Part shown: one piece after another, positions 7,090 through 14,382 of the stretch
How the letters are laid out: every line of letters begins with the position of its first letter
Numbering within the stretch: the first letter of the stretch is position 1
Source: Thermoplasmatota archaeon
GTDB lineage: Archaea > Thermoplasmatota > JAQUQK01
DNA length: 18,587 nt
Assembly (NCBI GenBank): GCA_028716125.1
Contig: JAQUQK010000006.1
Span: 3,011 to 21,597, forward strand
Direction of reading: 5' to 3'
Translations under genes and position numbers: made by a program
The notes under the pieces: generated by a model
What the model was told of the DNA's origin: nothing
What the model saw: the letters and a program-made list of their open reading frames with translations, nothing else
Database searches by the model: none

Positions 7090-7905
7090 GTGGCAAAGCC
7101 AAAGGTCGGAATATACGGCTTCACCGGATGCGCCGGATGCCAACTTGAAATCCTCAACCTCGAGGACATATTGCTTGACATCGTTGGCGCAATCGACATA
7201 GTGAATTTCCGCATGGCGAAGTCCCAGAACGACGATGTCACTCAGCTCGACGTTGCTGTCATCGAAGGATCAATCGTCACCAAGGAACAGGAAGAGGAAA
7301 TAAAGAAGATACGCGACAAGACCAAGATAATGATCGCGGTAGGCGACTGCGCCTGCTTTGGCGGCGTACAGAAACTAACCCAGTTCCAGAACCTGGAAGA
7401 AGCAAAGAAACTGGTTTACGGCGACGTTCAGATGAAGCACGCCATCGCAAGCCCGCTTCACTCCCGCGCAATCGATGAAGTCGTAAAAGTTGATGCAAAG
7501 CTCCCCTGCTGCCCGATGGTAAAGGAAGAATTCGTGGAGGCGCTCAAGTGCCTGCTTGCCGGCAAGAAGATAGACATCAAGCCGCACGCAGTCTGCGAGG
7601 AATGCAGGAAGAACGGAAACGTCTGCTTCTTCGAGAAGGGACACGTCTGCATGGGTACTGTTACCCTGGCAGGATGCGGATCGCTTTGCCCGAGCAACGG
7701 CTATCCTTGTGAAGGATGCAGGGGACCGGTAGAGGAAGCAAACATCCCGGAGCAAGTCCAGCGCATGCGTGAGAATGGCCTCAGCGACGAGGATATAAAC
7801 CGCAAGTTCCGCAAATTCACGAGCGGCGCAAAGGAGTTTGCAAACGCGCTTGAGATTGCAAAGAATGCGCAGGCAACAAATGCACCACAGGAGGCGAAAA
7901 AATGA
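7090..7905 (+). CDS. hydD: group 3b [NiFe] hydrogenase small (delta) subunit
   Basis: This 271-residue subunit relays electrons from the Ni-Fe site in HydA through Fe-S clusters to HydB. The proximal-cluster ligands are visible: CAGC (Cys14, Cys17), VGDCACFGG (Cys87) and LPCCPM (Cys141, where families usually read GCP). The C-terminal half holds eight further cysteines for the medial and distal clusters: Cys169, 172, 179, 187, 196, 200, 207 and 210 (CEECRKNGNVC, then GCGSLCPSNGYPCEGC). It starts with GTG immediately after the hydG stop and has no Tat signal, so the enzyme is cytoplasmic. The last about 35 residues are a charged helix and an Ala/Gln-rich end, not recognised. Its stop overlaps the hydA start by 4 nt (ATGA). 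Confidence 0.94.
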   Translation: MAKPKVGIYGFTGCAGCQLEILNLEDILLDIVGAIDIVNFRMAKSQNDDVTQLDVAVIEGSIVTKEQEEEIKKIRDKTKIMIAVGDCACFGGVQKLTQFQNLEEAKKLVYGDVQMKHAIASPLHSRAIDEVVKVDAKLPCCPMVKEEFVEALKCLLAGKKIDIKPHAVCEECRKNGNVCFFEKGHVCMGTVTLAGCGSLCPSNGYPCEGCRGPVEEANIPEQVQRMRENGLSDEDINRKFRKFTSGAKEFANALEIAKNAQATNAPQEAKK

Positions 7906-9221
7906 GCGAAAACCCGAATCAGCTTGAAGTTCACCACATAACCCGCGTAGAGGGGCACGGCAGGATAATTATAGACGTCAAGGACAGGAAACTGGAAAAA
8001 GTAGAGCTTAACATCATAGAGGGCTCGCGCCTCTTCGAATCGTGGCTTCGCGGCCGAAGGCTCGACGAAGTTCCGCACCTTGTCTCGCGCATCTGCGCAA
8101 TCTGCTCTGCGGGGCACACCGCAGCGGCCCTCAAGGCCATAGAGGACGCATCTGGCATACACGCCAGCGAAACGGCGGTAAAGCTGCGCGACCTTGCCAC
8201 CATGGGTGAATTCATACAGAGCCACACATTGCACATGTATTGCCTTGCGCTCCCCGACTTCCTGGGATTCGAAAGCGTTATCGCAATGGCAGGCAAGCTG
8301 CCAAATGAGGTAAAGCTAGCGCTTAAGATGAAGAAGCTCGGCAACGACATAGCGCAAGTGGCAACCGGACGCGCGGTCAACCAGATTTCAATGAACGTCA
8401 AGGGATTTTCCCGTGTTCCGACAAAGGAAGAATTGCAGGGATTGCTCGCAAAGCTCAAGGAAATGCGCCCGTTCGCGGAGAAGTCATGCGACATATTCGC
8501 AGGCCTCAACTACCCGAATTTCCAGCGCAAGACCGAGTACATCGCGCTCCACACCCCGAAGGAATATGCGCTTTACGACGGCAAGATAAAGTCCAGCGAA
8601 GGCTGGAAGGCGCCAGTGTCCGAATGGGAGCAGAAGGCGACGGAACAGGTCGTAGCATACTCGAATGCAAAGCAGGGTGTAAGAAACGGCCACGGCTATC
8701 TCGCAGGGCCGCTCGCGCGCATGAATCTCAACCAGAAGCAGCTTCTTGACGCGGCAAAGGCGAAGCTTGACGCAGGCCCGATAAAGTTCCCAAGCTACAA
8801 CACGTTCCACAGCAACTATGCAAGGGCAATCGAGCTTTTGCACTGCTTCGACAAGTGTATCGCTATAATCGAGGACCTGATTGCCACCGGAGCCGAGAAG
8901 GGCAAGGTTGACTACAAGGAATACGCGCTTCTCGCAAAGAAGTTCAGCGCAAACAAGGGATATGGCGCAGTCGAAGTGCCGCGCGGAACTCTCTACCACA
9001 GCTACGCAATCGACGAGAATGGAATCGTCACGTATGCCAACGTCCTTACCCCGACCGCGCAGAACCTGCGCAATATCGAGGAAGACATGGTTGCATACCT
9101 CCCGCAGCTGATGGACAAGACCAGGGAAGAGATATGCCACGCCGCGGAAATGACCGTTCGCGCATACGACCCGTGCATATCGTGCGCAACCCATTTCCTT
9201 GAAGTCGAGTTCAAAGACTAA
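7902..9221 (+). CDS. hydA: group 3b [NiFe] hydrogenase large (alpha) subunit, catalytic
   Basis: The 439-residue subunit carries the Ni-Fe active site for reversible H2 activation. The N-terminal motif RICAICSAGH supplies Cys65 and Cys68, preceded by the family signature ITRVEGHGR near 13-21. The C-terminal motif DPCISCATH supplies Cys425 and Cys428. Eight residues (FLEVEFKD) follow His431 and would be removed by a maturation endopeptidase after nickel insertion, as in related hydrogenases. It is the last gene of the four-gene operon, in the order known from Pyrococcus sulfhydrogenases. No hyp maturation genes or endopeptidase lie in the window. An oligo-T run follows 35 nt after the stop. 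In this class the enzyme oxidises or produces H2 with NAD(P)(H), and some members also reduce polysulfide. Confidence 0.96.
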   Translation: MSENPNQLEVHHITRVEGHGRIIIDVKDRKLEKVELNIIEGSRLFESWLRGRRLDEVPHLVSRICAICSAGHTAAALKAIEDASGIHASETAVKLRDLATMGEFIQSHTLHMYCLALPDFLGFESVIAMAGKLPNEVKLALKMKKLGNDIAQVATGRAVNQISMNVKGFSRVPTKEELQGLLAKLKEMRPFAEKSCDIFAGLNYPNFQRKTEYIALHTPKEYALYDGKIKSSEGWKAPVSEWEQKATEQVVAYSNAKQGVRNGHGYLAGPLARMNLNQKQLLDAAKAKLDAGPIKFPSYNTFHSNYARAIELLHCFDKCIAIIEDLIATGAEKGKVDYKEYALLAKKFSANKGYGAVEVPRGTLYHSYAIDENGIVTYANVLTPTAQNLRNIEEDMVAYLPQLMDKTREEICHAAEMTVRAYDPCISCATHFLEVEFKD

Positions 9222-9255
9222 GTGCGCAAAGCAGATTCTTCTTCTCAATTTCCCA

Positions 9256-9262
9256 TTTTTTT
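9256..9262 (+). terminator. oligo-T terminator after the hydrogenase operon
   Basis: Seven T residues follow a pyrimidine-rich stretch shortly after hydA, and TATA-like elements for the next gene start immediately downstream, so the operon probably ends here. Confidence 0.5.
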
Positions 9263-9263
9263 G

Positions 9264-9290
9264 AATATTATAAGCCAAAGCAACATAAAT
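9264..9290 (+). promoter_or_regulatory. TATA-like elements before the prepilin peptidase gene
   Basis: aatattataa (9264-9273) and cataaatg (9283-9290) are both possible TATA boxes. The second is centred about 25 nt before the ATG at 9311 and would give a leaderless transcript; the first would give a leader of about 13 nt. There is no SD in front of the ATG, which fits either. Confidence 0.35.
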
Positions 9291-9310
9291 GTCGACCAGA
9301 TGACGTTTTG

Positions 9311-10030
9311 ATGGCAGATTTCGCAAATGCTGACGTCCTGGATGCAATTCGCATGGCAATTGGCGCGGTTGTGCTGTGCTATGCATCATACACGGACATC
9401 AAGACGCGCACCGCTGAAAATTATCTTTGGGCGATAATGGGGGGCGCCGGCGTTTTGCTTTTGGTGCTGCAGTATTTCCTGTTTCCCGGAACAATCGCGT
9501 ATTTTGACTTAATCTACATCCCGATAATGATTGGGCTTGTATATCTGCTGTTTTATCTCAGGCTAATCTTTGGCGGAGCCGACGCGAAGGCGCTCATGGC
9601 CATTGCTGTGCTTGCGCCTTTCTGGCCCAAGTTCACGCCGTTGCCTTCAATAATGCCATTCTCGCTTTCCGTCCTGACGAATGCGCTCCTGTCTTTTCTT
9701 GCAATACCGATTGGGCTTTTCTTCTACAACCTTTCCCGCGGCGACTTAAAATTCCCACACGCTTTCCTTGGGGTGCTGATGCCAATAGAGAAAGCACAGC
9801 GCAAGTTCATATGGCCCATGCAATATCTGGAAAAAGGGCGCATAAAGACAAGGTATTTCCCGACCGAAGGAAACGCTTCAGCCGACCTTCGCCTTCTTAG
9901 GGCATACGGGCTTCGAAAAGTGTGGGTGACGCCAAAATTGCCTTTCATGATACCGATATGCGCGGGCTTCGTGCTGTCCTTCATTGCAGGGGACATTCTT
10001 TTCTGGATAATCGCATCGATAATGGGGTGA
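9311..10030 (+). CDS. archaeal A24 prepilin peptidase, type II C-terminal domain
   Basis: This 239-residue polytopic membrane protein resembles archaeal class III signal peptidases that remove the positively charged leader from pilin-like proteins. The two catalytic aspartates of the GxGD family are visible: Asp29 in YTDIKTRTAEN and Asp91 in FGGADAKAL, where archaeal members often read GGAD. Hydrophobic segments lie at about 12-28, 40-58, 65-86, 92-102, 115-136 and 210-235. The C-terminal part (KTRYFPTEG, VWVTPKLPFMIPI) matches the archaeal type II A24 C-terminal domain. No pilin or assembly ATPase gene lies nearby. A two-helix membrane protein gene follows 4 nt after the stop, its SD lying over the end of this gene. 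The start at 9311 is preferred over the TTG at 9308. Confidence 0.85.
   Translation: MADFANADVLDAIRMAIGAVVLCYASYTDIKTRTAENYLWAIMGGAGVLLLVLQYFLFPGTIAYFDLIYIPIMIGLVYLLFYLRLIFGGADAKALMAIAVLAPFWPKFTPLPSIMPFSLSVLTNALLSFLAIPIGLFFYNLSRGDLKFPHAFLGVLMPIEKAQRKFIWPMQYLEKGRIKTRYFPTEGNASADLRLLRAYGLRKVWVTPKLPFMIPICAGFVLSFIAGDILFWIIASIMG
10024..10030 (+). promoter_or_regulatory. SD supporting a TTG start for the small membrane protein
   Basis: GGGGTGA lies across the stop codon of the peptidase gene and ends 4 nt before the TTG at 10035. It is the best SD match near any in-frame start for the next gene, so the rare TTG start is credible. Confidence 0.5.
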
Positions 10031-10034
10031 TATT

Positions 10035-10262
10035 TTGGCGGAATCTTTGAGGGACAAAAACCAGCCTGGGCGCAAGATGCGCTTGCAGTGGCGAAGATTC
10101 AAGGGCGCGGCAATACTTTCAGTTTTAGTCGGCATTGTGGGAATTGCAATGCTCGTTTTCGGCGTCATCGCCGGAGGCGCGACCGGCGTATTGTTTATGG
10201 TTCTCGGCGCTGTCGCGCTTGCGGGTGCGGCATTTGATTTTTACAGGATGTACGGGTATTGA
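10035..10262 (+). CDS. small two-helix membrane protein of unknown function
   Basis: The 75-residue product begins with a basic, polar stretch (about residues 1-23, rich in Arg, Lys and Gln) followed by two hydrophobic helices at about 25-46 and 50-68, which would place both ends in the cytoplasm. It ends in FDFYRMYGY. I recognise no family. The start is TTG, supported by an SD over the upstream stop, and the short gap indicates co-transcription with the prepilin peptidase; a helper role is possible but speculative. The gene is convergent with the agmatinase gene, with 22 nt between the stops. Confidence 0.65.
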   Translation: MAESLRDKNQPGRKMRLQWRRFKGAAILSVLVGIVGIAMLVFGVIAGGATGVLFMVLGAVALAGAAFDFYRMYGY

Positions 10263-10284
10263 AAAGAGATATGTATTCGCATTC

Positions 10285-11232
10285 CTATTTCTTGTTTTTA
10301 TCCCTGATAGCCGCCAGAAAATCGATTATCAGCCGCGCCGCCGTCTGCGCCGTAACTCCCGCAGGGTCGTAAAGCGGGTTTACCTCCACAACGTCAAATC
10401 CAACGACATTCCCTTTCTTCGGAAGCGCAGCCAGCATTTCGCGCATCTGCAAATAAGTGAAGCCTCCAGGTTCAGGCGTTCCAGTTCCGGGCGCAACCGA
10501 CGGATCGAGGGCGTCGATATCGAAAGTGACGTAAATGTTCTTCGATTTCGGAATCTGGCTGAGAACCCATTTCGTTCCCATTTTTATCGCTTCCGCCGCC
10601 GTTATTACTTTCGAGCCGCGCTTCTTTCCCTCTTCAATGAATGTCTGTGGGTTCAGCAGGCCGCGAATCCCGATTTGGGTGATTTTGCCGACGTTTTTCA
10701 GTTCGGAGGCGCGCTTGATTGGATTGGCATGGCTTATGGTTATTCCGGCCATATCGTCGCCGAAATCCATATGGGCGTCAAAATGCACGATGTCGAGCGG
10801 AATGCCTTTTTCGCAGTAAGCCCTGATGATTGGATAAGTTATCGAATGATCGCCGCCCAGAACAACAGGAAACATTTTGCTGTCGAGAACCTGGCCAATG
10901 CAGTTGGTTATTTCGTCGAGGTTTTCCTTGCAGAGCGTGGGCGCAACCGGGATATCGCCGCAGTCTATGATTTTGGTGTTTTCAATCTTATATCTTCCAA
11001 GCTCGACGTCGTAGACGCCAAGTTCCGGAATGAATGCGCTGCCATATATTTGCGAAGCTTCGCGGATTGCGCGCGGCCCGTAGCGTGCCCCCGGCCTGTC
11101 GAAAGTTCCCTGGTCGAGAGGCGCGCCTACAACCGCAACGTCCGCATTGGCGCCTTCCAGTTCCCTGACGTAAGGAAACTTGCAGAATGTCGGTATTCCC
11201 ACAAAAGCCAAATCGACAAAGTTCACGTTCAT
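10285..11232 (-). CDS. agmatinase/arginase-family ureohydrolase
   Basis: The 315-residue enzyme has the full binuclear manganese site of ureohydrolases: GGDHS (His129), FDAHMD (Asp152, His154, Asp156) and FDIDALDPS (Asp238, Asp240). PGARYGPRAIREAS, APGTGTPEPGG and DVVEVNPLYD are also typical. The likely reaction is agmatine to putrescine plus urea, in archaeal polyamine synthesis; guanidinobutyrase or another guanidino substrate is possible. The N-terminus (VDLAFVGIPTFCKFP) matches agmatinase-type proteins. I chose the ATG at 11232, because the upstream TATA-like element (11276-11287) places transcription near 11255, downstream of the alternative ATG at 11262, which would add ten residues. 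A weak SD (GGCAGGCG) precedes 11232. Both neighbours are on the other strand and are not obviously related. Confidence 0.88.
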   Translation of the reverse strand: MNVNFVDLAFVGIPTFCKFPYVRELEGANADVAVVGAPLDQGTFDRPGARYGPRAIREASQIYGSAFIPELGVYDVELGRYKIENTKIIDCGDIPVAPTLCKENLDEITNCIGQVLDSKMFPVVLGGDHSITYPIIRAYCEKGIPLDIVHFDAHMDFGDDMAGITISHANPIKRASELKNVGKITQIGIRGLLNPQTFIEEGKKRGSKVITAAEAIKMGTKWVLSQIPKSKNIYVTFDIDALDPSVAPGTGTPEPGGFTYLQMREMLAALPKKGNVVGFDVVEVNPLYDPAGVTAQTAARLIIDFLAAIRDKNKK

Positions 11233-11275
11233 GCCAAATCGCCTGCCATGCAATTTAAGCATATGTTATTGCAAA

Positions 11276-11287
11276 CTAAATTAAAAA
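11276..11287 (-). promoter_or_regulatory. TATA-like box for the agmatinase gene
   Basis: Read on the minus strand this is tttttaatttag, centred about 49 nt before the ATG at 11232. Transcription would begin near 11255, leaving a leader of about 23 nt with the SD-like GGCAGGCG. Confidence 0.4.
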
Positions 11288-11426
11288 CTTGTGCAACTCC
11301 GGCTGCGAAATGTTGATGGCTGGATTGGAATCGCGGGAACATTGTGCCTTTTTGGTTTTTTAAAAGTGCAAAACTACTTAAGTGGGTAAATTACTTGCAT
11401 CCGAAACGTGTCGTGGCATATAATGT

Positions 11427-11437
11427 GATATATAAGC
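11427..11437 (+). promoter_or_regulatory. TATA box candidate for the RND exporter gene
   Basis: gatatataagc is the best TATA match in the gap. It would start transcription near 11458-11460 and leave a leader of about 63 nt that ends in the SD AAAGGTG. Confidence 0.4.
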
Positions 11438-11522
11438 ATTGTGCAATTGGCGCAACCAAAACATAAATTAATAGCGACATCATTGTCATGGCAATTTCCG
11501 TCAGGCCGAAAGGTGTTTTTTT

Positions 11523-14279
11523 ATGGTCGAGAGTGAAAAGACAAGAGCGGATGAAGGAGCAGAGGCAAGCCCCCAGCAGTCGGAGGAAAAGATGAATTTC
11601 ATACTGCGCGGACTTTCCGGCATGGTGGGGTGGGCAGGAGCCAATCCATACAAGATGTTTGCCCTGATTGCAGCAATAACGCTCATACTGGGATATGGGC
11701 TCACCATGGTCAACACCACGGCGGTCGAGACGGATATATTCCCAAAGGACAATCCCAATACGCTGGCGGCCAAGAACATATCCCAAAAATTCCAGCAGTT
11801 CTACACAACCGTTAGTAGCTACCTTGTGATAGATCCGGAGAAGTTTGGACAGATGAATCCTGCCAACCTGCCTAACCGCATGACTAATGCAGATCCCAAT
11901 AACGCAACCGACGAGCTATATATCCGTGGCGTCCACGAATTTTACCAATATATGAAAATGAAGGTTCCTGCGACTCAGTACGAAATAGGCCCAGCCGCGG
12001 CGCTTATTATAGTCAACTGGAGCAATTCCGGGATACCGAACGTGCAGGCGCCAACTGACAGCGCGTTCAATATGCCTGGCACCGATCCGCTGGGGGAAAT
12101 ATATTACTATGAGGACCAACAACTCCTGTTGTCAGACCCGCAGATACAGCAGTGCTTCTCTAAAGACTACTCTTGCACGTCCATTACTTTCATTTTTGAC
12201 CCCAAGGCACACGGGCTCACCAGTGCAGAACTCGGCAAGCAAATAATAAAGGCGATAGACGACTGGCCGGCATGGGCGGAAGAGAATGCGAAATTCGCCG
12301 CATTTAAATATGAAAGGACTACGGCGAACCAGGTGCCTATTACCGACGGGCACGCCGCTGAGCTCAGCGAAAGGGACAACAACATCCTAACGCCTCTGGT
12401 AATACTTTTCATTTTGGCGTGTCTTGCTGTTTCATTCAGAAAGCTTTCTTACACCCTCATAGGCATAACTGCGCTGATAATTGCAGTAATCTGGACAATC
12501 GGGCTCATGGGCTACGTCGGCATTCCATTTACCAACTTAAACCAAACGATAGTGCCGCTTCTTCTGGGCTGCGGCATAGATTACTCGCTGCACATGATGA
12601 CCCAGTATATGCAGCACAGGGCAAATGGACTGCCAAAGGCTCAAGCCATGAGGGCGGCTACAGGGCGAGGCGGGTTTGCGATGTTTCTTTCCGCAACAAC
12701 TGCAGTAATCGGAATGGGCTCTCTCATATTCTCGCCGAGCGTTGCAATGGAACAGCTTGGAGTAGTGGCCCCAATGGGCATGGTCATCGCGCTAATTGTC
12801 AACATGACATTTACGCCTGCCGCAATGGCGCTTTTCGTGCGCGACCCGAAGGGGCAAAAACAGCCGGAATTCAGGCCTGCCAAGGGAATCACGAAATTCG
12901 CAGACATCGTTGGCAGCCACAGGGTTATTGCGATTATTATAGTGCTGCTTTTAACCGCTGGAGCATACGTGTCGTCCATGAACTTGAGATATGAGGAGTT
13001 CGGCGACCCGCAGATGAATTTCCTGCCGGGCGACAAGGTGAGACACTGGCGCGAGATGGAGAACGAGAACTTCTACGGCGGCACAACCAGCGACACGACC
13101 AAAACCGCGAATTTCTTCATATTTGAGGGGGACATGACAGACCCGAAAGTCCATACATATATGAGAAAATTTGCTGAAAATCTGCAAAGCATGCCGGATC
13201 AAGGGATAGGGCAGATAATGTGCCTTCCGTGGCTTATTGACAGCTATCTCATGATAAGGCAGGGAACTGCCGGCGCGGCCGTTTCAACAATTGGCGGATA
13301 TATACCTGGACTGGGAGGTATGCCGGGAGCGGGAGGGACAATTTCGCCCCAGTATCCGCAGACCCAGGCCGCGATAAAGCAAACCTTCGACGAAATGAAG
13401 AAGAGCCCGTTCTGGACGCAGACTGCATTCTTCCTTGACAACGATTATAAGATAGGAATACTGCCGGTGGATCTGCTCCAAAAGCCACACTTCGAAGGAG
13501 TTCAGCATGGATGGGATGCCGTTTGGAAAGCCGTCGAAAAGACGGATAGCGAACTTGGAAGGCCCGCAGGGACAAAGATCGCATTCTATGGACTTACTTC
13601 CGCATCGTACATGTTCATAACATATGAAGCCCCATGGGTCAACTATGTGAGCATAATTTCTTCAGTAGCGGTTGCAATCATCTTGCTTCTTTTCACGCGC
13701 AATTTAAAATCAACCCTGCTCACAGTGATCGTGATGACTCTAACGAGCGTATGGTGGTTTGGAATACTACCCCTCTTCAACATAGGCATTTCGGTTATAT
13801 TGATGCTGCCGGTCACGTTCATAATGGCGATGGGATCCAATTATGCTATCTTGTTCATATGGAACCTTTCGCAGGTGAAAGACAGGGAATCTATATATTA
13901 CAGCATAGGAAAGTCGGTCGAATATTCGGCGATAACTACGATTGGCGCTTTCTTCATATTCGGCTTCATGTCCGATTTGATGTCTAGGAAGGCGATGATG
14001 TCCGTATGGCTCGCCACAGTGGTGTCCTGGATATGTGCGATGATTGTGGTTGCAATATTCTATCCGCCGTATCCGAAGCCAAAAGCGGAGAAAAGCAAGC
14101 TGCCGCGCCAATCGAAAAAGCAATTGCGCAAGGCGGCAATGGACTCCAGGCGAGCGCAAGCGGCCGCCGCCGCAGCAAGCGCCAACCCAGTCGTCAATGC
14201 AAACGAGACACCGTCGAATCATGTCAAGGTGGCGGTTTTGAAGCATCCGCAAACCGGCAGGGAGAAATCAGCAAAGTGA
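11523..14279 (+). CDS. RND/MMPL-family membrane exporter (HAE3-like)
   Basis: This 918-residue protein has the duplicated RND layout: TM1 near 45-63, a large outside loop (64-287), a helix bundle about 290-440, TM7 near 468-486, a second loop (487-705), a second bundle about 706-850, and a Lys/Ala/Gln-rich cytoplasmic tail. The first repeat keeps a charged motif in TM4, GCGIDYSLH (Asp353, His357), typical of MMPL/HAE3 proton relays. The matching place in the second repeat reads MAMGSNYA, with Asn773 for Asp. Outer loop 1 has a possible disulfide pair, Cys211 and Cys218. Archaeal HAE3 proteins are thought to move hydrophobic or amphiphilic compounds outward using the proton gradient; the substrate is unknown. 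The SD AAAGGTG fixes the start. A membrane-anchored protein gene follows, probably functionally paired but with its own promoter. Confidence 0.88.
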   Translation: MVESEKTRADEGAEASPQQSEEKMNFILRGLSGMVGWAGANPYKMFALIAAITLILGYGLTMVNTTAVETDIFPKDNPNTLAAKNISQKFQQFYTTVSSYLVIDPEKFGQMNPANLPNRMTNADPNNATDELYIRGVHEFYQYMKMKVPATQYEIGPAAALIIVNWSNSGIPNVQAPTDSAFNMPGTDPLGEIYYYEDQQLLLSDPQIQQCFSKDYSCTSITFIFDPKAHGLTSAELGKQIIKAIDDWPAWAEENAKFAAFKYERTTANQVPITDGHAAELSERDNNILTPLVILFILACLAVSFRKLSYTLIGITALIIAVIWTIGLMGYVGIPFTNLNQTIVPLLLGCGIDYSLHMMTQYMQHRANGLPKAQAMRAATGRGGFAMFLSATTAVIGMGSLIFSPSVAMEQLGVVAPMGMVIALIVNMTFTPAAMALFVRDPKGQKQPEFRPAKGITKFADIVGSHRVIAIIIVLLLTAGAYVSSMNLRYEEFGDPQMNFLPGDKVRHWREMENENFYGGTTSDTTKTANFFIFEGDMTDPKVHTYMRKFAENLQSMPDQGIGQIMCLPWLIDSYLMIRQGTAGAAVSTIGGYIPGLGGMPGAGGTISPQYPQTQAAIKQTFDEMKKSPFWTQTAFFLDNDYKIGILPVDLLQKPHFEGVQHGWDAVWKAVEKTDSELGRPAGTKIAFYGLTSASYMFITYEAPWVNYVSIISSVAVAIILLLFTRNLKSTLLTVIVMTLTSVWWFGILPLFNIGISVILMLPVTFIMAMGSNYAILFIWNLSQVKDRESIYYSIGKSVEYSAITTIGAFFIFGFMSDLMSRKAMMSVWLATVVSWICAMIVVAIFYPPYPKPKAEKSKLPRQSKKQLRKAAMDSRRAQAAAAAASANPVVNANETPSNHVKVAVLKHPQTGREKSAK

Positions 14280-14336
14280 CCGCCGACAAAAACCGCCTTG
14301 CCTATGTCCAGGAAAGCAGCCGGGCCAATGGATGCG

Positions 14337-14347
14337 TTTATAAAAAC
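14337..14347 (+). promoter_or_regulatory. TATA-like box before the DUF3068-like gene
   Basis: gtttataaaaa is a good archaeal TATA match. Transcription would begin near 14368, giving a short leader with GAGGGCG (14373-14379) as a possible SD. It implies the gene can be expressed apart from the exporter. Confidence 0.45.
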
Positions 14348-14382
14348 AACATGAATTATGCAAAGCTCGATTCGAGGGCGCA

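Larger units (their letters stand above)
11263..11522. other. divergent intergenic region, longest gap in the window
   Basis: These 260 bases (about 290 if the agmatinase starts at 11232) lie between divergent genes. On the minus side is the agmatinase TATA-like element. On the plus side are ttttttaaaag (about 11356-11366), cataatg-like and gatatataag elements (11417-11437), and the SD AAAGGTG (11509-11515), 7 nt before the ATG at 11523. The palindrome acttaagt (11376-11383) sits between the promoters and could be an operator half, without further support. I see no RNA gene; the only short reading frame noticed (17 codons from 11310) has no coding signs. Confidence 0.5.

Noticed and set aside
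5228..9221. The hydrogenase as an F420-reducing (3a) or heterodisulfide-linked (3c) type
   Set aside because: HydB and HydG-type subunits with a FAD/NAD(P) module and the order B-G-D-A are those of group 3b; no FrhB- or Hdr-like gene is present.
8484..9389. A 301-codon minus-strand frame opposite hydA
   Set aside because: It is a shadow of hydA, has no recognisable motif and lacks a plausible start signal.
10135..11316. A 393-codon open frame on the plus strand opposite the agmatinase gene
   Set aside because: Its translation is rich in Arg and Cys with no domain pattern, while the minus strand carries a complete manganese-site ureohydrolase. It is open because of codon bias in the real gene.
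11310..11363. A 17-codon frame in the divergent intergenic region
   Set aside because: There is no ribosome site or promoter at proper spacing, and the peptide has no feature of interest; the length is expected by chance.
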